Shown in pieces: positions 28,422 through 38,141 of a DNA stretch of 64,000 nt. Location of the stretch: the NCBI GenBank assembly GCA_002356515.1, contig AP017605.1, forward strand, positions 992,001-1,056,000, written 5' to 3'. A program made the translations under genes and the position numbers. The DNA comes from Mesorhizobium loti (lineage in GTDB: Bacteria > Pseudomonadota > Alphaproteobacteria > Rhizobiales > Rhizobiaceae). The notes below the pieces were generated by a model. It saw only the letters and a program-made list of their open reading frames with translations. It had not been told where the DNA came from and made no database searches. Position 1 is the first letter of the stretch; every line of letters begins with the position of its first letter.

Positions 28422-29150
28422 CTACGTCAACAACTTTGCGTAGCCGGCATCAACGATCATAGTGAGATGTCTTTGATAGTCCGCGTATTCGATATCGCCC
28501 TCAAGAATACGCCCCAATTTCGGATTTCCAACGCCCGGCCAAGGCAACAGCGCGATCGGCGCCGCAACAGGGGTAAGATTGCTGCCCGCGCCGACGGCCA
28601 GCGTCGCCAGCAGTCCGTAGATCTCACCACGGATATGAGGACGGTTCAGGATGGCGACACGCATCTGTCCCTGATCGTTGGTGTAGAGATAGATTTGCCC
28701 GGACCTGTTGGGAATGGAGACCACGCCCTTTTGCGAAAACGGCGCGTCCAGGCGATCCATTTCGCGAAACGCCAGACACTCTTGATCCCCGTCCCAATAG
28801 ATCTGCGTGCGATAAGCATAGATGGCGCCGGCAAGCTCAAAGGAAGGCCGCAGCGTCAGATAATCTCCCTCCAGCCACGCAACACCGGCTTTGGCATATC
28901 CACCCAGATCCGGCCTCGACGAAGAGACCTTGGGCACCTGAACGCGTAGCGAAATGCCCAAGGCGGTTTCCAGCCGAACGACGCTCGCGATGGTGAAAGG
29001 ACGGCTTCCGTTCAGTGCCTTTTCAAGGGTCGAAATGCTGATTTTGGCGCTATCGGCCAGCGTCTGACGAGACATGCGACGGCGGGCTAATTCCTCCCGA
29101 ACGCGCTCCGCCATCGCTACGTTCTCTGAAGGTTCGATATCTGGCCTCAT
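28422..29150 (-). CDS. XRE-type helix-turn-helix regulator with large C-terminal domain
   Basis: A 242-residue regulator. The N-terminal HTH includes RMSRQTLADSAKISISTLEK, followed by a roughly 150-residue beta-rich domain (YLTLRPSFELAGAIYAYRTQ, IYWDGDQECLAFREMDR) that probably binds a ligand or mediates oligomerisation. Local GC content looks lower than in neighbours. It is divergent from the exported orphan at 29280 with 129 bases between, so it may control that gene. The start at 29150 (MRPDIEP) is chosen over a longer cysteine-rich extension. Confidence 0.65.
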   Translation of the reverse strand: MRPDIEPSENVAMAERVREELARRRMSRQTLADSAKISISTLEKALNGSRPFTIASVVRLETALGISLRVQVPKVSSSRPDLGGYAKAGVAWLEGDYLTLRPSFELAGAIYAYRTQIYWDGDQECLAFREMDRLDAPFSQKGVVSIPNRSGQIYLYTNDQGQMRVAILNRPHIRGEIYGLLATLAVGAGSNLTPVAAPIALLPWPGVGNPKLGRILEGDIEYADYQRHLTMIVDAGYAKLLT

Positions 29151-29279
29151 ATTGCACCGGACAAATCCGCACAACGGCATACATCGCGCGACCGCCGATG
29201 CCAATCAAGGCCAAACAAAACGCTACGCCGGCTGGCGTCAGGAAGCGCATCGTTCGTACGGGTTACGAGCGAGGATGCA

Positions 29280-30356
29280 ATGACCGTTTCCACCGTCTTC
29301 AAGCAATCGGCGATTGCTGGCGCCTGCATGCTTTTCACCGCCGGCACAGCGTTCGCATGGCCGCAGATGACGGGTGACACACGGCGCTCGGAGTGTGTCG
29401 AGGCTCTGGCGATGGCCTCGGCGCAATTCAGGTCCGACACGTTCAGCATGAGGGCGCCCTTGCCCATCGCGGCCGCTGCCATGTCCCGGTTGGTGCTCAG
29501 CATCGGCGAAGAGCATATCGAGGCTGGCAACGCCCAGATCGCCGACCCCGAAGTGTTCGACAAAATCGCTTATCCGGGCGACCCGAACACGCTGCGCAAT
29601 CTGTATTGGCAAATCTCGCCACATAATGGGAAGCGACTGATCGTGGCAGAGAGCGCAGTTGGCTGGCGCGGCGACTGGTACAGCTATTATCTGGTCGACC
29701 CTTCGCTTCCCATTGAAACGTTCTTGGTCGATCCCCAGCAGGCACAAACACATGGTCTGCGGCCCGTCATCCAAGAGGTTTGGCGCCCGCTGCAACTGTT
29801 GCAGAATTCGGCGTCGGGCCAACTGTGGGCAATCGACCAAAATCAGGAAGGAAGCTGGGACGTATACATTCTGGACGAAGCCGGGATGTCCCCCCGCTGT
29901 CACATCGCCTTCATGCCTGCGTTGACCCGAGCGGTGCTGCTGGTCCCCAAACCGGTGCAACGCTTGGCAACCCTGCTTGCCGCGGCGCTGGGGCCGGGAA
30001 AAGATGAAGGCACGCTTCAGCCGACCGCGCGTATAGCATATGAGGTGGAGCAGGCTTGGGCCAACGCCGCCATACGTCCGTGGGCGTTGAAACGCGAACT
30101 CTACAACTCACGTGCCGAAGTTGATGACGGACTGAAGAAATGGGCGATGCAAGGTCCAGCTTACCGCAAGGCCTATCGCGTCCTACGCAGGCAGTATCCG
30201 AAAGCAGTGTCGTCCCTAACGTCCTACTACCGCTCAACTTTTCACGTTTCGTCGCGCGCGGCGCGGGCAATGGCGATACATTCATTGGACTATGTATACC
30301 GCAGCTACTTTGTCTTTCATCGCGAGCCGTCCGTCACCATCCTCGGTTGGAACTGA
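29280..30356 (+). CDS. Exported hypothetical protein
   Basis: A 358-residue protein with a Sec signal peptide (about residues 1-26, ending AGTAFA) and no recognised domain. The mature part is mixed alpha/beta with a tyrosine- and arginine-rich C-terminus (SLDYVYRSYFVFHREPS). It is divergent from an XRE-type regulator, and both genes look compositionally less GC-rich than the rest, suggesting lineage-specific acquisition. Confidence 0.55.
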   Translation: MTVSTVFKQSAIAGACMLFTAGTAFAWPQMTGDTRRSECVEALAMASAQFRSDTFSMRAPLPIAAAAMSRLVLSIGEEHIEAGNAQIADPEVFDKIAYPGDPNTLRNLYWQISPHNGKRLIVAESAVGWRGDWYSYYLVDPSLPIETFLVDPQQAQTHGLRPVIQEVWRPLQLLQNSASGQLWAIDQNQEGSWDVYILDEAGMSPRCHIAFMPALTRAVLLVPKPVQRLATLLAAALGPGKDEGTLQPTARIAYEVEQAWANAAIRPWALKRELYNSRAEVDDGLKKWAMQGPAYRKAYRVLRRQYPKAVSSLTSYYRSTFHVSSRAARAMAIHSLDYVYRSYFVFHREPSVTILGWN

Positions 30357-30433
30357 GGACCGACACCCAAACTCAAGAGCGCGAGATCAATCAACCGGTC
30401 ATTTGAGACTCTCGCAAAGCTGCCGTTCCGGCA

Positions 30434-30460
30434 TGTCGCTTCCCTCGCCCTAGTGGTCGC
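30434..30460 (+). promoter_or_regulatory. Candidate GTCGC direct-repeat site upstream of the first MttB-like gene
   Basis: Half-sites TGTCGC (30434-30439) and GGTCGC (30455-30460) are spaced exactly 21 bases start to start, two helical turns apart, about 70-97 bases before the mttB-like start. The same spacing occurs before two other C1 loci. The regulator would be a GlxA-type AraC protein; this is inferred, not shown. Confidence 0.3.
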
Positions 30461-30530
30461 CGCCTCCGCAATGGCCGGCGGGCCGCCGGTCCATTATGCC
30501 GCCCGCTGTTCGCATCGTACGAGGACCATC

Positions 30531-32108
30531 ATGACCGCCGCCCTACACCCCCTAGAACCGGCTTTGGCGCCCGACCGTGCCCGCCGTGGCGGCCGCGCCG
30601 GAAAGCGCGCCGGAGGCTCGGCCGCGTTCGAGCAGCCGGCTTTCCGCCAGCTTAGAAACCCGCTCACGCCGACCAAGCTGGTCTCGGATGACGAGCTGGA
30701 ATCGATCCACCTCGCCTCCTTGCGGGTGCTCAGGGAGATCGGCGTCGACGTCCTGCACGACGAAGCCCGCCGCATCATGAAGACACATGGCGCCGATGTG
30801 CGCGAAGGCTCGGAGCGGGTGCGCTTCGACAGCGACATGATCCTCGATCTGATCTCGAACTGCCCGTCGGAATTCACGCTGCATGCCCGCAACCCTGCGC
30901 ACAACGTCCGCTTCGGCGGCAACAATGTGATCCTGTCGATGATGGCCTCGGCGCCGAACTGTTCCGACATCGATCGCGGCCGTCGGCCCGGCAACCAGGC
31001 GGACTACCGCAACTTCCTGCGCCTGGCGCAGATGCACAACATCCTGAACTGCACCGGCGGCTATCCGGTCGAGCCGACCGATATCCATCCGTCGGTCCGC
31101 CACCTCGAATGCATCCGCGACCTCGCCACGCTGACCGACAAGGTGTTCCACATCTATTCGCTCGGCAAGGAGCGCAATGTCGACGGCATCGAGATCGCCA
31201 GGATCGCGCGCGGCATCAGCCACGAGCAACTGCTTGAGGAGCCGTCCGTCTTCACCATCATCAACACCAATTCGCCGCTCAAGCTCGACGTACCGATGAT
31301 GGAAGGCATCATCCAGATGTCGAGCAAGGGCCAGGTCGTTGTCGTCACGCCCTTCACTTTGTCGGGCGCCATGGCGCCGGTCACCATCGCCGGCGCGCTG
31401 GTGCAGCAGAATGCCGAGGCGCTGTCCGGCATCGCCTTCGCCCAGATGGTGCGCAAGGGTGCGCCTGTCGGCTATGGCGGCTTCACCTCCAATGTCGATA
31501 TGAAGTCCGGCTCACCGGCCTTCGGCACGCCCGAATATATGAAGGCGCAGCTCGTCGGCGGCCAGCTTGCCCGCCGCTACAACATCCCCTACCGCACCTC
31601 CAACACCTGCGCCGCCAACACGGTCGACGCCCAGGCGGCCTATGAGAGCGTGTTCTCGCTGTGGGGCGCCATACAAGGGGGCGGCAATCTGATGATGCAC
31701 GGCGCCGGTTGGCTCGAAGGCGGCCTGCGCTGCTCCTACGAAAAGACCATTCTCGACATCGACCTGTTGCAGATGGTGGCCGAATTCCTGACCCCGCTCG
31801 ATTTGTCCGAAGAGGCGCTCGGCTTCGACGCCATCCAGTCGGTCGGCCCCGGCGGCCATTTCTTCGGCACCCAACACACGCAGGACCGCTACAAGACCGC
31901 CTTCTACTCGCCGATCCTTTCCGACTGGCGCAATTTCGAGACCTGGGCGGAAGCCGGCTCGCCGACGGCGCTGGAAAAAGCCAACAAGGTCTGGAAAGAG
32001 CGGCTGGCGTCCTATGACGAGCCCTACATGGACCCGGCGATCCGCGAGGAACTCAACGATTTCGTCCAGAAGCGCACGGCCGAAGGCGGCGCGCCGACCG
32101 ATTTTTGA
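30531..32108 (+). CDS. MttB-family corrinoid-dependent methylamine methyltransferase (betaine type), copy 1
   Basis: A 525-residue member of the trimethylamine methyltransferase superfamily. In anaerobes the non-pyrrolysine branch (MtgB and relatives) moves a methyl group from glycine betaine or other quaternary amines to a cognate corrinoid protein. This gene has no in-frame amber codon, so it belongs to that branch. The start at 30531 follows GAGGA. Residues 15-28 are a basic Arg/Gly-rich tail (DRARRGGRAGKRAGG) ahead of the TIM-barrel. Conserved blocks include LEEPSVFTIINTNSPLKLD and GAGWLEGGLRCSYEKTILD. The dimethylglycine dehydrogenase-like gene follows 74 bases downstream. Confidence 0.85.
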   Translation: MTAALHPLEPALAPDRARRGGRAGKRAGGSAAFEQPAFRQLRNPLTPTKLVSDDELESIHLASLRVLREIGVDVLHDEARRIMKTHGADVREGSERVRFDSDMILDLISNCPSEFTLHARNPAHNVRFGGNNVILSMMASAPNCSDIDRGRRPGNQADYRNFLRLAQMHNILNCTGGYPVEPTDIHPSVRHLECIRDLATLTDKVFHIYSLGKERNVDGIEIARIARGISHEQLLEEPSVFTIINTNSPLKLDVPMMEGIIQMSSKGQVVVVTPFTLSGAMAPVTIAGALVQQNAEALSGIAFAQMVRKGAPVGYGGFTSNVDMKSGSPAFGTPEYMKAQLVGGQLARRYNIPYRTSNTCAANTVDAQAAYESVFSLWGAIQGGGNLMMHGAGWLEGGLRCSYEKTILDIDLLQMVAEFLTPLDLSEEALGFDAIQSVGPGGHFFGTQHTQDRYKTAFYSPILSDWRNFETWAEAGSPTALEKANKVWKERLASYDEPYMDPAIREELNDFVQKRTAEGGAPTDF

Positions 32109-32182
32109 TCGTGCCTGGCGTGCATCGTCACGCTAGCGACCGAAAACCCTGATTCAATTTACGCAAAAACGGACCTATCTTC

Positions 32183-34753
32183 ATGAAATCCCATGTAAAA
32201 GCGGTTGTCATCGGCGGTGGCGTCGTCGGCTGCTCGGTGCTTTATCACCTGGCCAAGGCCGGCTGGACCGACATCATGCTGATCGAACGCTCGGAGCTGA
32301 CCTCCGGCTCGTCTTGGCACGCGGCGGGCGGCTTCCATACGCTGAACGGCGACCCCAACGTCGCCAAGCTGCAGGCCTACACCGTGCAGCTCTACAAGGA
32401 GATCGAGGAAATCTCGGGCCAGTCCTGCTCACTGCACCTGACCGGCGGCGTGATGATGGCCGATACGCCGGAGCGCATGGACTTCCTGCGCCTTGCCCAT
32501 GCCAAGGGCCGCTATCTCGGCATGGACACCGAGCTGATCACGCCTTCGGAAGCCAAGGCGATGTTCCCGCTGATGGACGAGAAGAACTTCGTCGGCGCCA
32601 TGTGGGATCCGGTCGAGGGCCATCTTGATCCTTCGGGCACGACCATCGCCTACTCCAAGGCAGCCAAGAAACTCGGCGCCGAGATCGTGCTGCGCAACCG
32701 CGTCGTTGATCTTACGCAAGAGCCGGACGGCACCTGGAACGTCGTCACCGAGCAGGGCACTGTCCATGCCGAGCATGTCGTCAATTGCGGCGGCCTGTGG
32801 GCGCGCGAGATCGGCCGCATGGTCGGCGTCGAACTGCCGGTGCTGGCCATGGAGCACATGTATCTCCTCACCGAGCCGATGCCGGAAGTCGAGGAGTTCA
32901 ACAAGTCGACCGGCCGCGAGATGATCGGCGTGCTCGACTTCAAGGGCGAGATCTACACCCGCCAGGAGCGCAACGGCATCCTGCTCGGCACCTATGAGAA
33001 GGCCTGCAAGCCCTGGTCGCCGGTCAACACGCCCTGGGATTTCGGCCATGAACTGCTGCCGCCCGATCTCGACCGCATCGCGCCGTCACTGGAGATCGGC
33101 TTCAAGCATTTCCCCGGCATCGAAAAGGCCGGCATCAAGCAGATCATCAACGGCCCCTTCACCTTCGCGCTCGACGGCAACCCGCTTGTCGGCCCGGTGC
33201 AGGGCCTGACCAATTTCTGGTGCGCCTGCGCCGTCATGGCCGGCTTCAGCCAGGGTGGCGGCGTCGGCCTGGCACTGTCCAACTGGATGGTGCATGGCGA
33301 TCCGGGCTTCGACGTCTGGGGCATGGATGTTGCCCGCTTCGGCGAATGGGCCGGTCTGCGCTACACCAACGCCAAGGTGCGCGAAAACTATTCGCGCCGC
33401 TTCTCGATCCGCTTCCCCAATGAGGAACTGCCGGCGGCCCGCCCGGCGCAGACAACGCCGCTCTACGACACGATGCTGGCCAACAACGCGGTCATGGGCG
33501 ACTCGTGGGGCCTGGAAACCCCGCTGTGGTTCGCGCCGAAGGGCAAGGAACCGAAAGACATCGTCTCTTTCCACCGCTCCAACGATTTCGGCCCGATCGG
33601 CGAGGAAGTGCGCGCCACGCGCGAGCGCGTCGGCGTCACCGAGATCGCCAACTTCGCCAAATACGAAGTGTCGGGACCGGGCGCGGAGGAGTTCCTCAAC
33701 CGGTTGATGACCAACCGCATGCCGAAGACCGGCCGCATCGTGCTCACCCCGATGATCAACGAATTCGGCAAGCTGATCGGCGACTTCACCATCGCCAAGG
33801 CCGGTGAAGACCGCTTCATGATCTGGGGTTCGTCCGCCGCGCAGAAATACCATATGCGCTGGTTCGAAAAGCATTTGCCGAAGGATGGCTCGGTGCGCAT
33901 TCACCGCTTCGACCAGACGCTGGTCGGCCTGTCGATCGCCGGACCCAAGTCGCGAGACCTCTTGCAGAAGCTGGTCGATGTCGACATCTCGACCAAAGCC
34001 TTCCGCTTCATGGATTTCCGCGAAATGGCCGTCGGCGGCGCGCCCTGCATGGTCAACCGCATCACCTACACCGGCGACCTCGGCTACGAAATCTGGATGG
34101 CGCCGGCCTATCAGCGCCTGGTCTACAAGGCGATCAAGGACGCCGGCGAGGAGTTTGGTCTCGTCGATTTCGGCATGCGCGCTCTGCTGTCGATGCGTCT
34201 CGAGAAGAACTTCCCGACATGGTTCCGCGAATTGCGCCCGATCTACGGCCCGTTCGAAGGCTCGATGGACCGCTTTATCAAGCTCGAGAAGAACGACTTT
34301 ATTGGCCGTGAGGCTGCCGCCAAGGAACAGGCGGAAGGACCGAAACTGCGCCGCGTCTCCTTCATCGTCGACGCTGCCGATGCCGACGTGATGGGTGACG
34401 AGCCAATCTGGGCCAAGGTCAGCAAGGACTACGGCACGGTGGAAAAGCCGCATGGCTATGGCGCGCCGCGCTTTGACGACAAGGGCAAGGAAGTGCGTGG
34501 TTCCAAGGCTGCCGAAGGCGCGTCCGCCGTGCGCGGCATCGTCGACGGCGACTGGCGCGTGGTCGGCTGGGTGACGTCGGGCGGCTATGCCCACTATGTC
34601 CAGAAGTCGATGGCGCAGGGCTACGTTCCGGCAGCACTTGCCGAGGACGAAAGCGCCGGCCTGTTCGAGATCGAGATCCTCGGCCACCGTCGCCCGGCGC
34701 GCATCAATGTCGAGGCGCCTTTCGACCCGAGCGGCGAGAAGATGCGGACCTGA
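32183..34753 (+). CDS. Dimethylglycine/sarcosine dehydrogenase-like FAD and folate enzyme
   Basis: An 856-residue enzyme with an N-terminal FAD-dependent amine oxidase domain (Rossmann GGGVVG at residues 11-16; SGSSWHAAG with His46 at the position of the covalent flavin-linking histidine in dimethylglycine dehydrogenase). From about residue 420 comes a C-terminal GcvT-like tetrahydrofolate domain (GLVDFGMRALLSMRLEKNFP). Members oxidise an N-methyl group of dimethylglycine or sarcosine and pass the C1 unit to THF as 5,10-methylene-THF. It follows the MttB-like gene and precedes the M24 gene by 9 bases, so these three look like one operon. Confidence 0.85.
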   Translation: MKSHVKAVVIGGGVVGCSVLYHLAKAGWTDIMLIERSELTSGSSWHAAGGFHTLNGDPNVAKLQAYTVQLYKEIEEISGQSCSLHLTGGVMMADTPERMDFLRLAHAKGRYLGMDTELITPSEAKAMFPLMDEKNFVGAMWDPVEGHLDPSGTTIAYSKAAKKLGAEIVLRNRVVDLTQEPDGTWNVVTEQGTVHAEHVVNCGGLWAREIGRMVGVELPVLAMEHMYLLTEPMPEVEEFNKSTGREMIGVLDFKGEIYTRQERNGILLGTYEKACKPWSPVNTPWDFGHELLPPDLDRIAPSLEIGFKHFPGIEKAGIKQIINGPFTFALDGNPLVGPVQGLTNFWCACAVMAGFSQGGGVGLALSNWMVHGDPGFDVWGMDVARFGEWAGLRYTNAKVRENYSRRFSIRFPNEELPAARPAQTTPLYDTMLANNAVMGDSWGLETPLWFAPKGKEPKDIVSFHRSNDFGPIGEEVRATRERVGVTEIANFAKYEVSGPGAEEFLNRLMTNRMPKTGRIVLTPMINEFGKLIGDFTIAKAGEDRFMIWGSSAAQKYHMRWFEKHLPKDGSVRIHRFDQTLVGLSIAGPKSRDLLQKLVDVDISTKAFRFMDFREMAVGGAPCMVNRITYTGDLGYEIWMAPAYQRLVYKAIKDAGEEFGLVDFGMRALLSMRLEKNFPTWFRELRPIYGPFEGSMDRFIKLEKNDFIGREAAAKEQAEGPKLRRVSFIVDAADADVMGDEPIWAKVSKDYGTVEKPHGYGAPRFDDKGKEVRGSKAAEGASAVRGIVDGDWRVVGWVTSGGYAHYVQKSMAQGYVPAALAEDESAGLFEIEILGHRRPARINVEAPFDPSGEKMRT

Positions 34754-34762
34754 GGGTCGACC

Positions 34763-36118
34763 ATGGACAGCGCGGCGCCAAAAGGCGGATTCGGCCGCCA
34801 TCGCAAGATCATGCCGTTCGAGCCGGGCTCGATCGAGGAATTGCGCGAAGGCTCCCGCCAGAAGGCGGCTTCGCTCAACCAGCATGTGCTGGGCTATGGC
34901 GCCCAGGCTGAGGCGGAATGGGCGGCGGCAGGCATTGCCGCCCCCGATCTTCCGGCGATGCGCAAATACCGGCTGGAGCGCATCCGCGCCGAGTTGAAGC
35001 GGCGCGGCTATGCCGGTGCCCTGCTCTACGACCCCGTCAATATCCGCTATGCGACCGACAGCACCAACATGCAGCTGTGGGTCGCGCACAACCCGACGCG
35101 GCATTGTTTCGTCGCCACCGACGGGCCGGTGGTGCTGTTCGACTATTTCTCCTGCGAGCATCTGTCCGACCATTCCGGCGTCGTCGACGAGGTACGGCCG
35201 GCCGTGTCGTGGATGTATCTCTATGGCGGCGAGTTGACGGAGCAAAAGGTCCGCCGCTGGGCAGCCGGCATTGCCGATCTGGTGAGAGAGCATGGCGGCG
35301 GCAACAGTCGCATCGCTGTCGACCATCTCAACCCGGAAGGCGTCGAGGAACTGGCGCGGCTTGGTATCTCCATCGGCAATGGCGAGGCGGTGATGGAGAA
35401 TGCGCGGCTGATCAAATCGCCGGACGAGATCCTCGCCATGCGCCGCGCCATCATCGCTTGTGAGGCAGCGATGGGCGAGATGGAACAGGCGCTGAAGCCC
35501 GGCATTTCCGAGAACGAATTGTGGGCCGAACTGCATCGCGGCAACATTGCGCGCGGCGGGGAATGGATCGAGACGCGGCTGCTGGCGTCAGGTCCGCGCA
35601 GCAATCCGTGGTTCCAGGAATGCTCGTCGCGCGTGATCGAGGCCGGCGACCTCGTTGCCTTCGACACCGACCTGATCGGTCCCTACGGCTTCTGCGCCGA
35701 CCTGTCGCGCACCTGGCTTTGCGGCGAAACCAAGCCGACCAACGAACAGCGCGACCTGTTCCGCATTGCCGCCGACCAGATAGAGCACAACACGCAATTG
35801 ATGCAGCCCGGCATCTCCTTCCGCGACCTTGTCGATCGCTCGGCCGTGCCGCCGGGAGACTGCTTCCCGACCCGCTACGGCGTGCTCTATCACGGCGTCG
35901 GCCTGGCCGACGAATACCCGACCTTGCCGCATGCCAGCGACTGGACGCTGGATACGCCGGACGGCGTGCTCGAAGCAGGGATGGTGCTGTGCGTGGAAAG
36001 CTATATAGGCAGGCTTGGCGGGCACGAAGGCGTCAAGATCGAGGAGCAGATCCTGATCACCGAGACCGGCAACGAGCAGCTTTCAACCTACCCGTTGGAT
36101 GCGAGGTTGCTCGGCTAA
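34763..36118 (+). CDS. M24-family metalloenzyme, DddP-like (DMSP lyase) or creatinase-like
   Basis: A 451-residue pita-bread-fold protein. Compared from memory with marine DddP, the resemblance is strong: NIRYATDSTNMQLW, RGGEWIETRLLASGPR and AFDTDLIGPYGFCADLSRTW. The metal-ligand set is Asp301, Asp303, Asp313, His377, Glu412 and Glu427, with the candidate catalytic Asp383. All sit at a constant offset of six from the residues I recall for Ruegeria DddP. DddP cleaves DMSP to DMS and acrylate. Placement beside a dimethylglycine dehydrogenase also allows a betaine-related or creatinase-like role (creatine to sarcosine). It overlaps the convergent binding-protein gene by 36 bases. Confidence 0.7.
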   Translation: MDSAAPKGGFGRHRKIMPFEPGSIEELREGSRQKAASLNQHVLGYGAQAEAEWAAAGIAAPDLPAMRKYRLERIRAELKRRGYAGALLYDPVNIRYATDSTNMQLWVAHNPTRHCFVATDGPVVLFDYFSCEHLSDHSGVVDEVRPAVSWMYLYGGELTEQKVRRWAAGIADLVREHGGGNSRIAVDHLNPEGVEELARLGISIGNGEAVMENARLIKSPDEILAMRRAIIACEAAMGEMEQALKPGISENELWAELHRGNIARGGEWIETRLLASGPRSNPWFQECSSRVIEAGDLVAFDTDLIGPYGFCADLSRTWLCGETKPTNEQRDLFRIAADQIEHNTQLMQPGISFRDLVDRSAVPPGDCFPTRYGVLYHGVGLADEYPTLPHASDWTLDTPDGVLEAGMVLCVESYIGRLGGHEGVKIEEQILITETGNEQLSTYPLDARLLG

Positions 36119-36910
36119 ACCGGCAAGGGCTTCGCGCATTGCCCGGATTGTTTTTTCGGGCGTCGTCCTGGCGGTGATGAATGGCAGGCCCTTGCGGCGT
36201 GCCGTCCAGCCGATGACCACCACTTTGCTTGCCGCTGGTTCGAAACGCTGCGCCAGCGCCCAGCTTTCGCAATCGATGGCGGCGATGTCAGCCCTGCCCT
36301 CGGCAACAGCAACGATCGAGCCGCGATGGCCGCCGCTTGCGCTGCGCGAGGAAAAGATATCGAGGCTTTCGCCGGCTGCCTGCAGGTCGCGCGTCAGCCC
36401 GATAATGCCCGACATCGAATCGAGGCTGTTGAAGGTGAAGCGCTTGCTGCGCATCAGGTCGAGCGGCAGCAAGGCCTTGCCGTCCGCGGGCGATCGCGCC
36501 TCCGGCCCCTCGCCCGTCCGCATCACCAGCGCGCTGGAATAGAGCTCGCCCTGCCCGCCCTCATAGGCGTCATAGCTTGGCTGGCCGACCACTTGCACAT
36601 GGCTCGACAGGCCGAGCTCCATCGGCCCCCAGCAGGTCTGTGCAAACAGCAGCGCCGGGTGCAGCCAGAGCTGGTGGTAATCGAGTTCGTCCGGCGGCAA
36701 TGTCGCCGGGTCCGGCGCGATCAAGGCTCCCTCGGCATCATGGATGCCGCCCGGCACCGGCGGCAGATCGCCATTGCGGCGCACGATGGTCTGCGGCGCA
36801 TCGATGCCCTTTTGCCGGAAGGCATCGCGCAGCAGCGCCCATTGCGCGTCGACCTCGCCGCGCACTTCGGGCCAGTCATACATTGGCAACGCCGCAATCG
36901 ATTCAATCAT
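36083..36910 (-). CDS. PhnD/SsuA-type substrate-binding protein without signal peptide
   Basis: A 275-residue protein with the type-2 periplasmic-binding fold of the PhnD/phosphonate group. It contains the interlobe segments FNSLDSMSGIIGL and GGHRGSIVAVAEGRADIAAI typical of the family. It starts directly with MIESIAALPMYDWPEVR and has no signal peptide or lipobox, so it probably acts in the cytoplasm, perhaps as a ligand sensor. Its 3' end overlaps the M24 gene convergently by 36 bases. The ligand is unknown. Confidence 0.7.
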   Translation of the reverse strand: MIESIAALPMYDWPEVRGEVDAQWALLRDAFRQKGIDAPQTIVRRNGDLPPVPGGIHDAEGALIAPDPATLPPDELDYHQLWLHPALLFAQTCWGPMELGLSSHVQVVGQPSYDAYEGGQGELYSSALVMRTGEGPEARSPADGKALLPLDLMRSKRFTFNSLDSMSGIIGLTRDLQAAGESLDIFSSRSASGGHRGSIVAVAEGRADIAAIDCESWALAQRFEPAASKVVVIGWTARRKGLPFITARTTPEKTIRAMREALAGLAEQPRIQRVG

Positions 36911-37001
36911 GCCGATATCAAATCATCACATCTGGAAAAAGGATCGCAAAAACGCGGCGTCCAATCAGAATTGGCCGACACCTCTCGCAGAATGCCCCGA
37001 A

Positions 37002-38024
37002 CTATTCCTTGGGCGGCTCGGCGGGCACCGGCGCGGTGCCGAGCCCGTTGATGTTGCGCGCCCGGATGCGCGGCTTGAACGCCCGGCCGTGCTCCGGCGC
37101 GCGGCGAAGCACCGGATGCACGATCGGCTCCTTCGCCTTGAAGGCATAGGCTTTGATCAGCGCGAAATAGTTGGGATAGGCATAGCCATTGTTCATCCGC
37201 AGCCACTCGTCGCGGCGGTCGCGAAACAGCTTGGGCAGCTCGTACCAAGCCACGGTCGGGGTCTTGTGGTGGATGAAGTGCAGGTTGTTGTTCAGGAACA
37301 GCAACGACAGCGGCGAGCGTTCGATGATCACCGTGCGGCCTTCCGGATGCTCGGACCACTGATGCTCGGCAAAGGTGCGGATCGCAATCAGCGACTGGCC
37401 GAGCCACACCGGCGCCAGGATGTAGAGCCACAGCGGAATGCCGAAGCCGAACTGCACGATCGGCGCCACGATGGCGAGGCCGATCGCATGCAGCAGCCAA
37501 GCCTTGCGGATCGCCCTGTCACCGGCCATCATCTGCTTGAAATCGTCGATGAAGAAGCCGATGCACGACAGCCAGGGGCCAAGGAAGAAACGGCCGGCCA
37601 TGGTGTTGTTGATCTTGAGCAGGAACTTCATCGTCGGCGGCAATTCGTCATGCTGCCACAGCGCTTGGTAATAGCTCTCGGGATCGTCGAGCGGATCGGT
37701 CAGCCGCTCGTCGGCATGGTGGCGCAAATGCAGCGTCTTGAAGCGGCGGAACGGCCAGACCAGGCCGATCGGGAGGAAGACGAAGGCCTCGTTGATCAGC
37801 GCGCTGCGCGTTGGATGGCCATGCAGCACTTCGTGCATGATCGACGACTGCAGTGCCAGGATAAAGCCGAGGAGAGCGAGCGCCAGGATGGGATAGGACG
37901 GCCAGAGCAGGAAACCGGTGGCGAGCCATGTTCCGTAACAGAAGAAAGCGAGAACCACGGTGGGCCATTCGATGGCCGGTGCGTTGCGTCGCTTGATGCT
38001 CTTGCCTGTCATGCTATCGACCAC
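37002..38024 (-). CDS. Membrane fatty acid desaturase-family di-iron enzyme
   Basis: A 340-residue membrane protein with the histidine clusters of the FA_desaturase family: HEVLHGHP, HLRHHADERLTDP, AEHQWSEHPE and FIHHKTPTVAW, and several membrane spans. Such enzymes use a di-iron centre and oxygen to desaturate or hydroxylate a lipid-like substrate. The C-terminal 50 residues are basic and proline-rich. It is divergent from the XRE regulator gene at 38243. The substrate cannot be inferred; a role beside betaine genes is only positional. Confidence 0.75.
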   Translation of the reverse strand: MVDSMTGKSIKRRNAPAIEWPTVVLAFFCYGTWLATGFLLWPSYPILALALLGFILALQSSIMHEVLHGHPTRSALINEAFVFLPIGLVWPFRRFKTLHLRHHADERLTDPLDDPESYYQALWQHDELPPTMKFLLKINNTMAGRFFLGPWLSCIGFFIDDFKQMMAGDRAIRKAWLLHAIGLAIVAPIVQFGFGIPLWLYILAPVWLGQSLIAIRTFAEHQWSEHPEGRTVIIERSPLSLLFLNNNLHFIHHKTPTVAWYELPKLFRDRRDEWLRMNNGYAYPNYFALIKAYAFKAKEPIVHPVLRRAPEHGRAFKPRIRARNINGLGTAPVPAEPPKE

Positions 38025-38141
38025 TGTCCCTCAGTCGCCGGAACCCCCAATGGTTCCTGACAACATAGTGTCAGGAGAAACGATTCCACTCAACGCGACA
38101 AAGTATACAAAATGTTGCGATTGCGCATTTTTGACCGCACA

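Noticed and set aside
33086..35536. An 816-codon minus-strand frame opposite the dimethylglycine dehydrogenase and DddP-like genes
   Set aside because: It is a shadow of two clearly functional plus-strand genes and shows no protein family.
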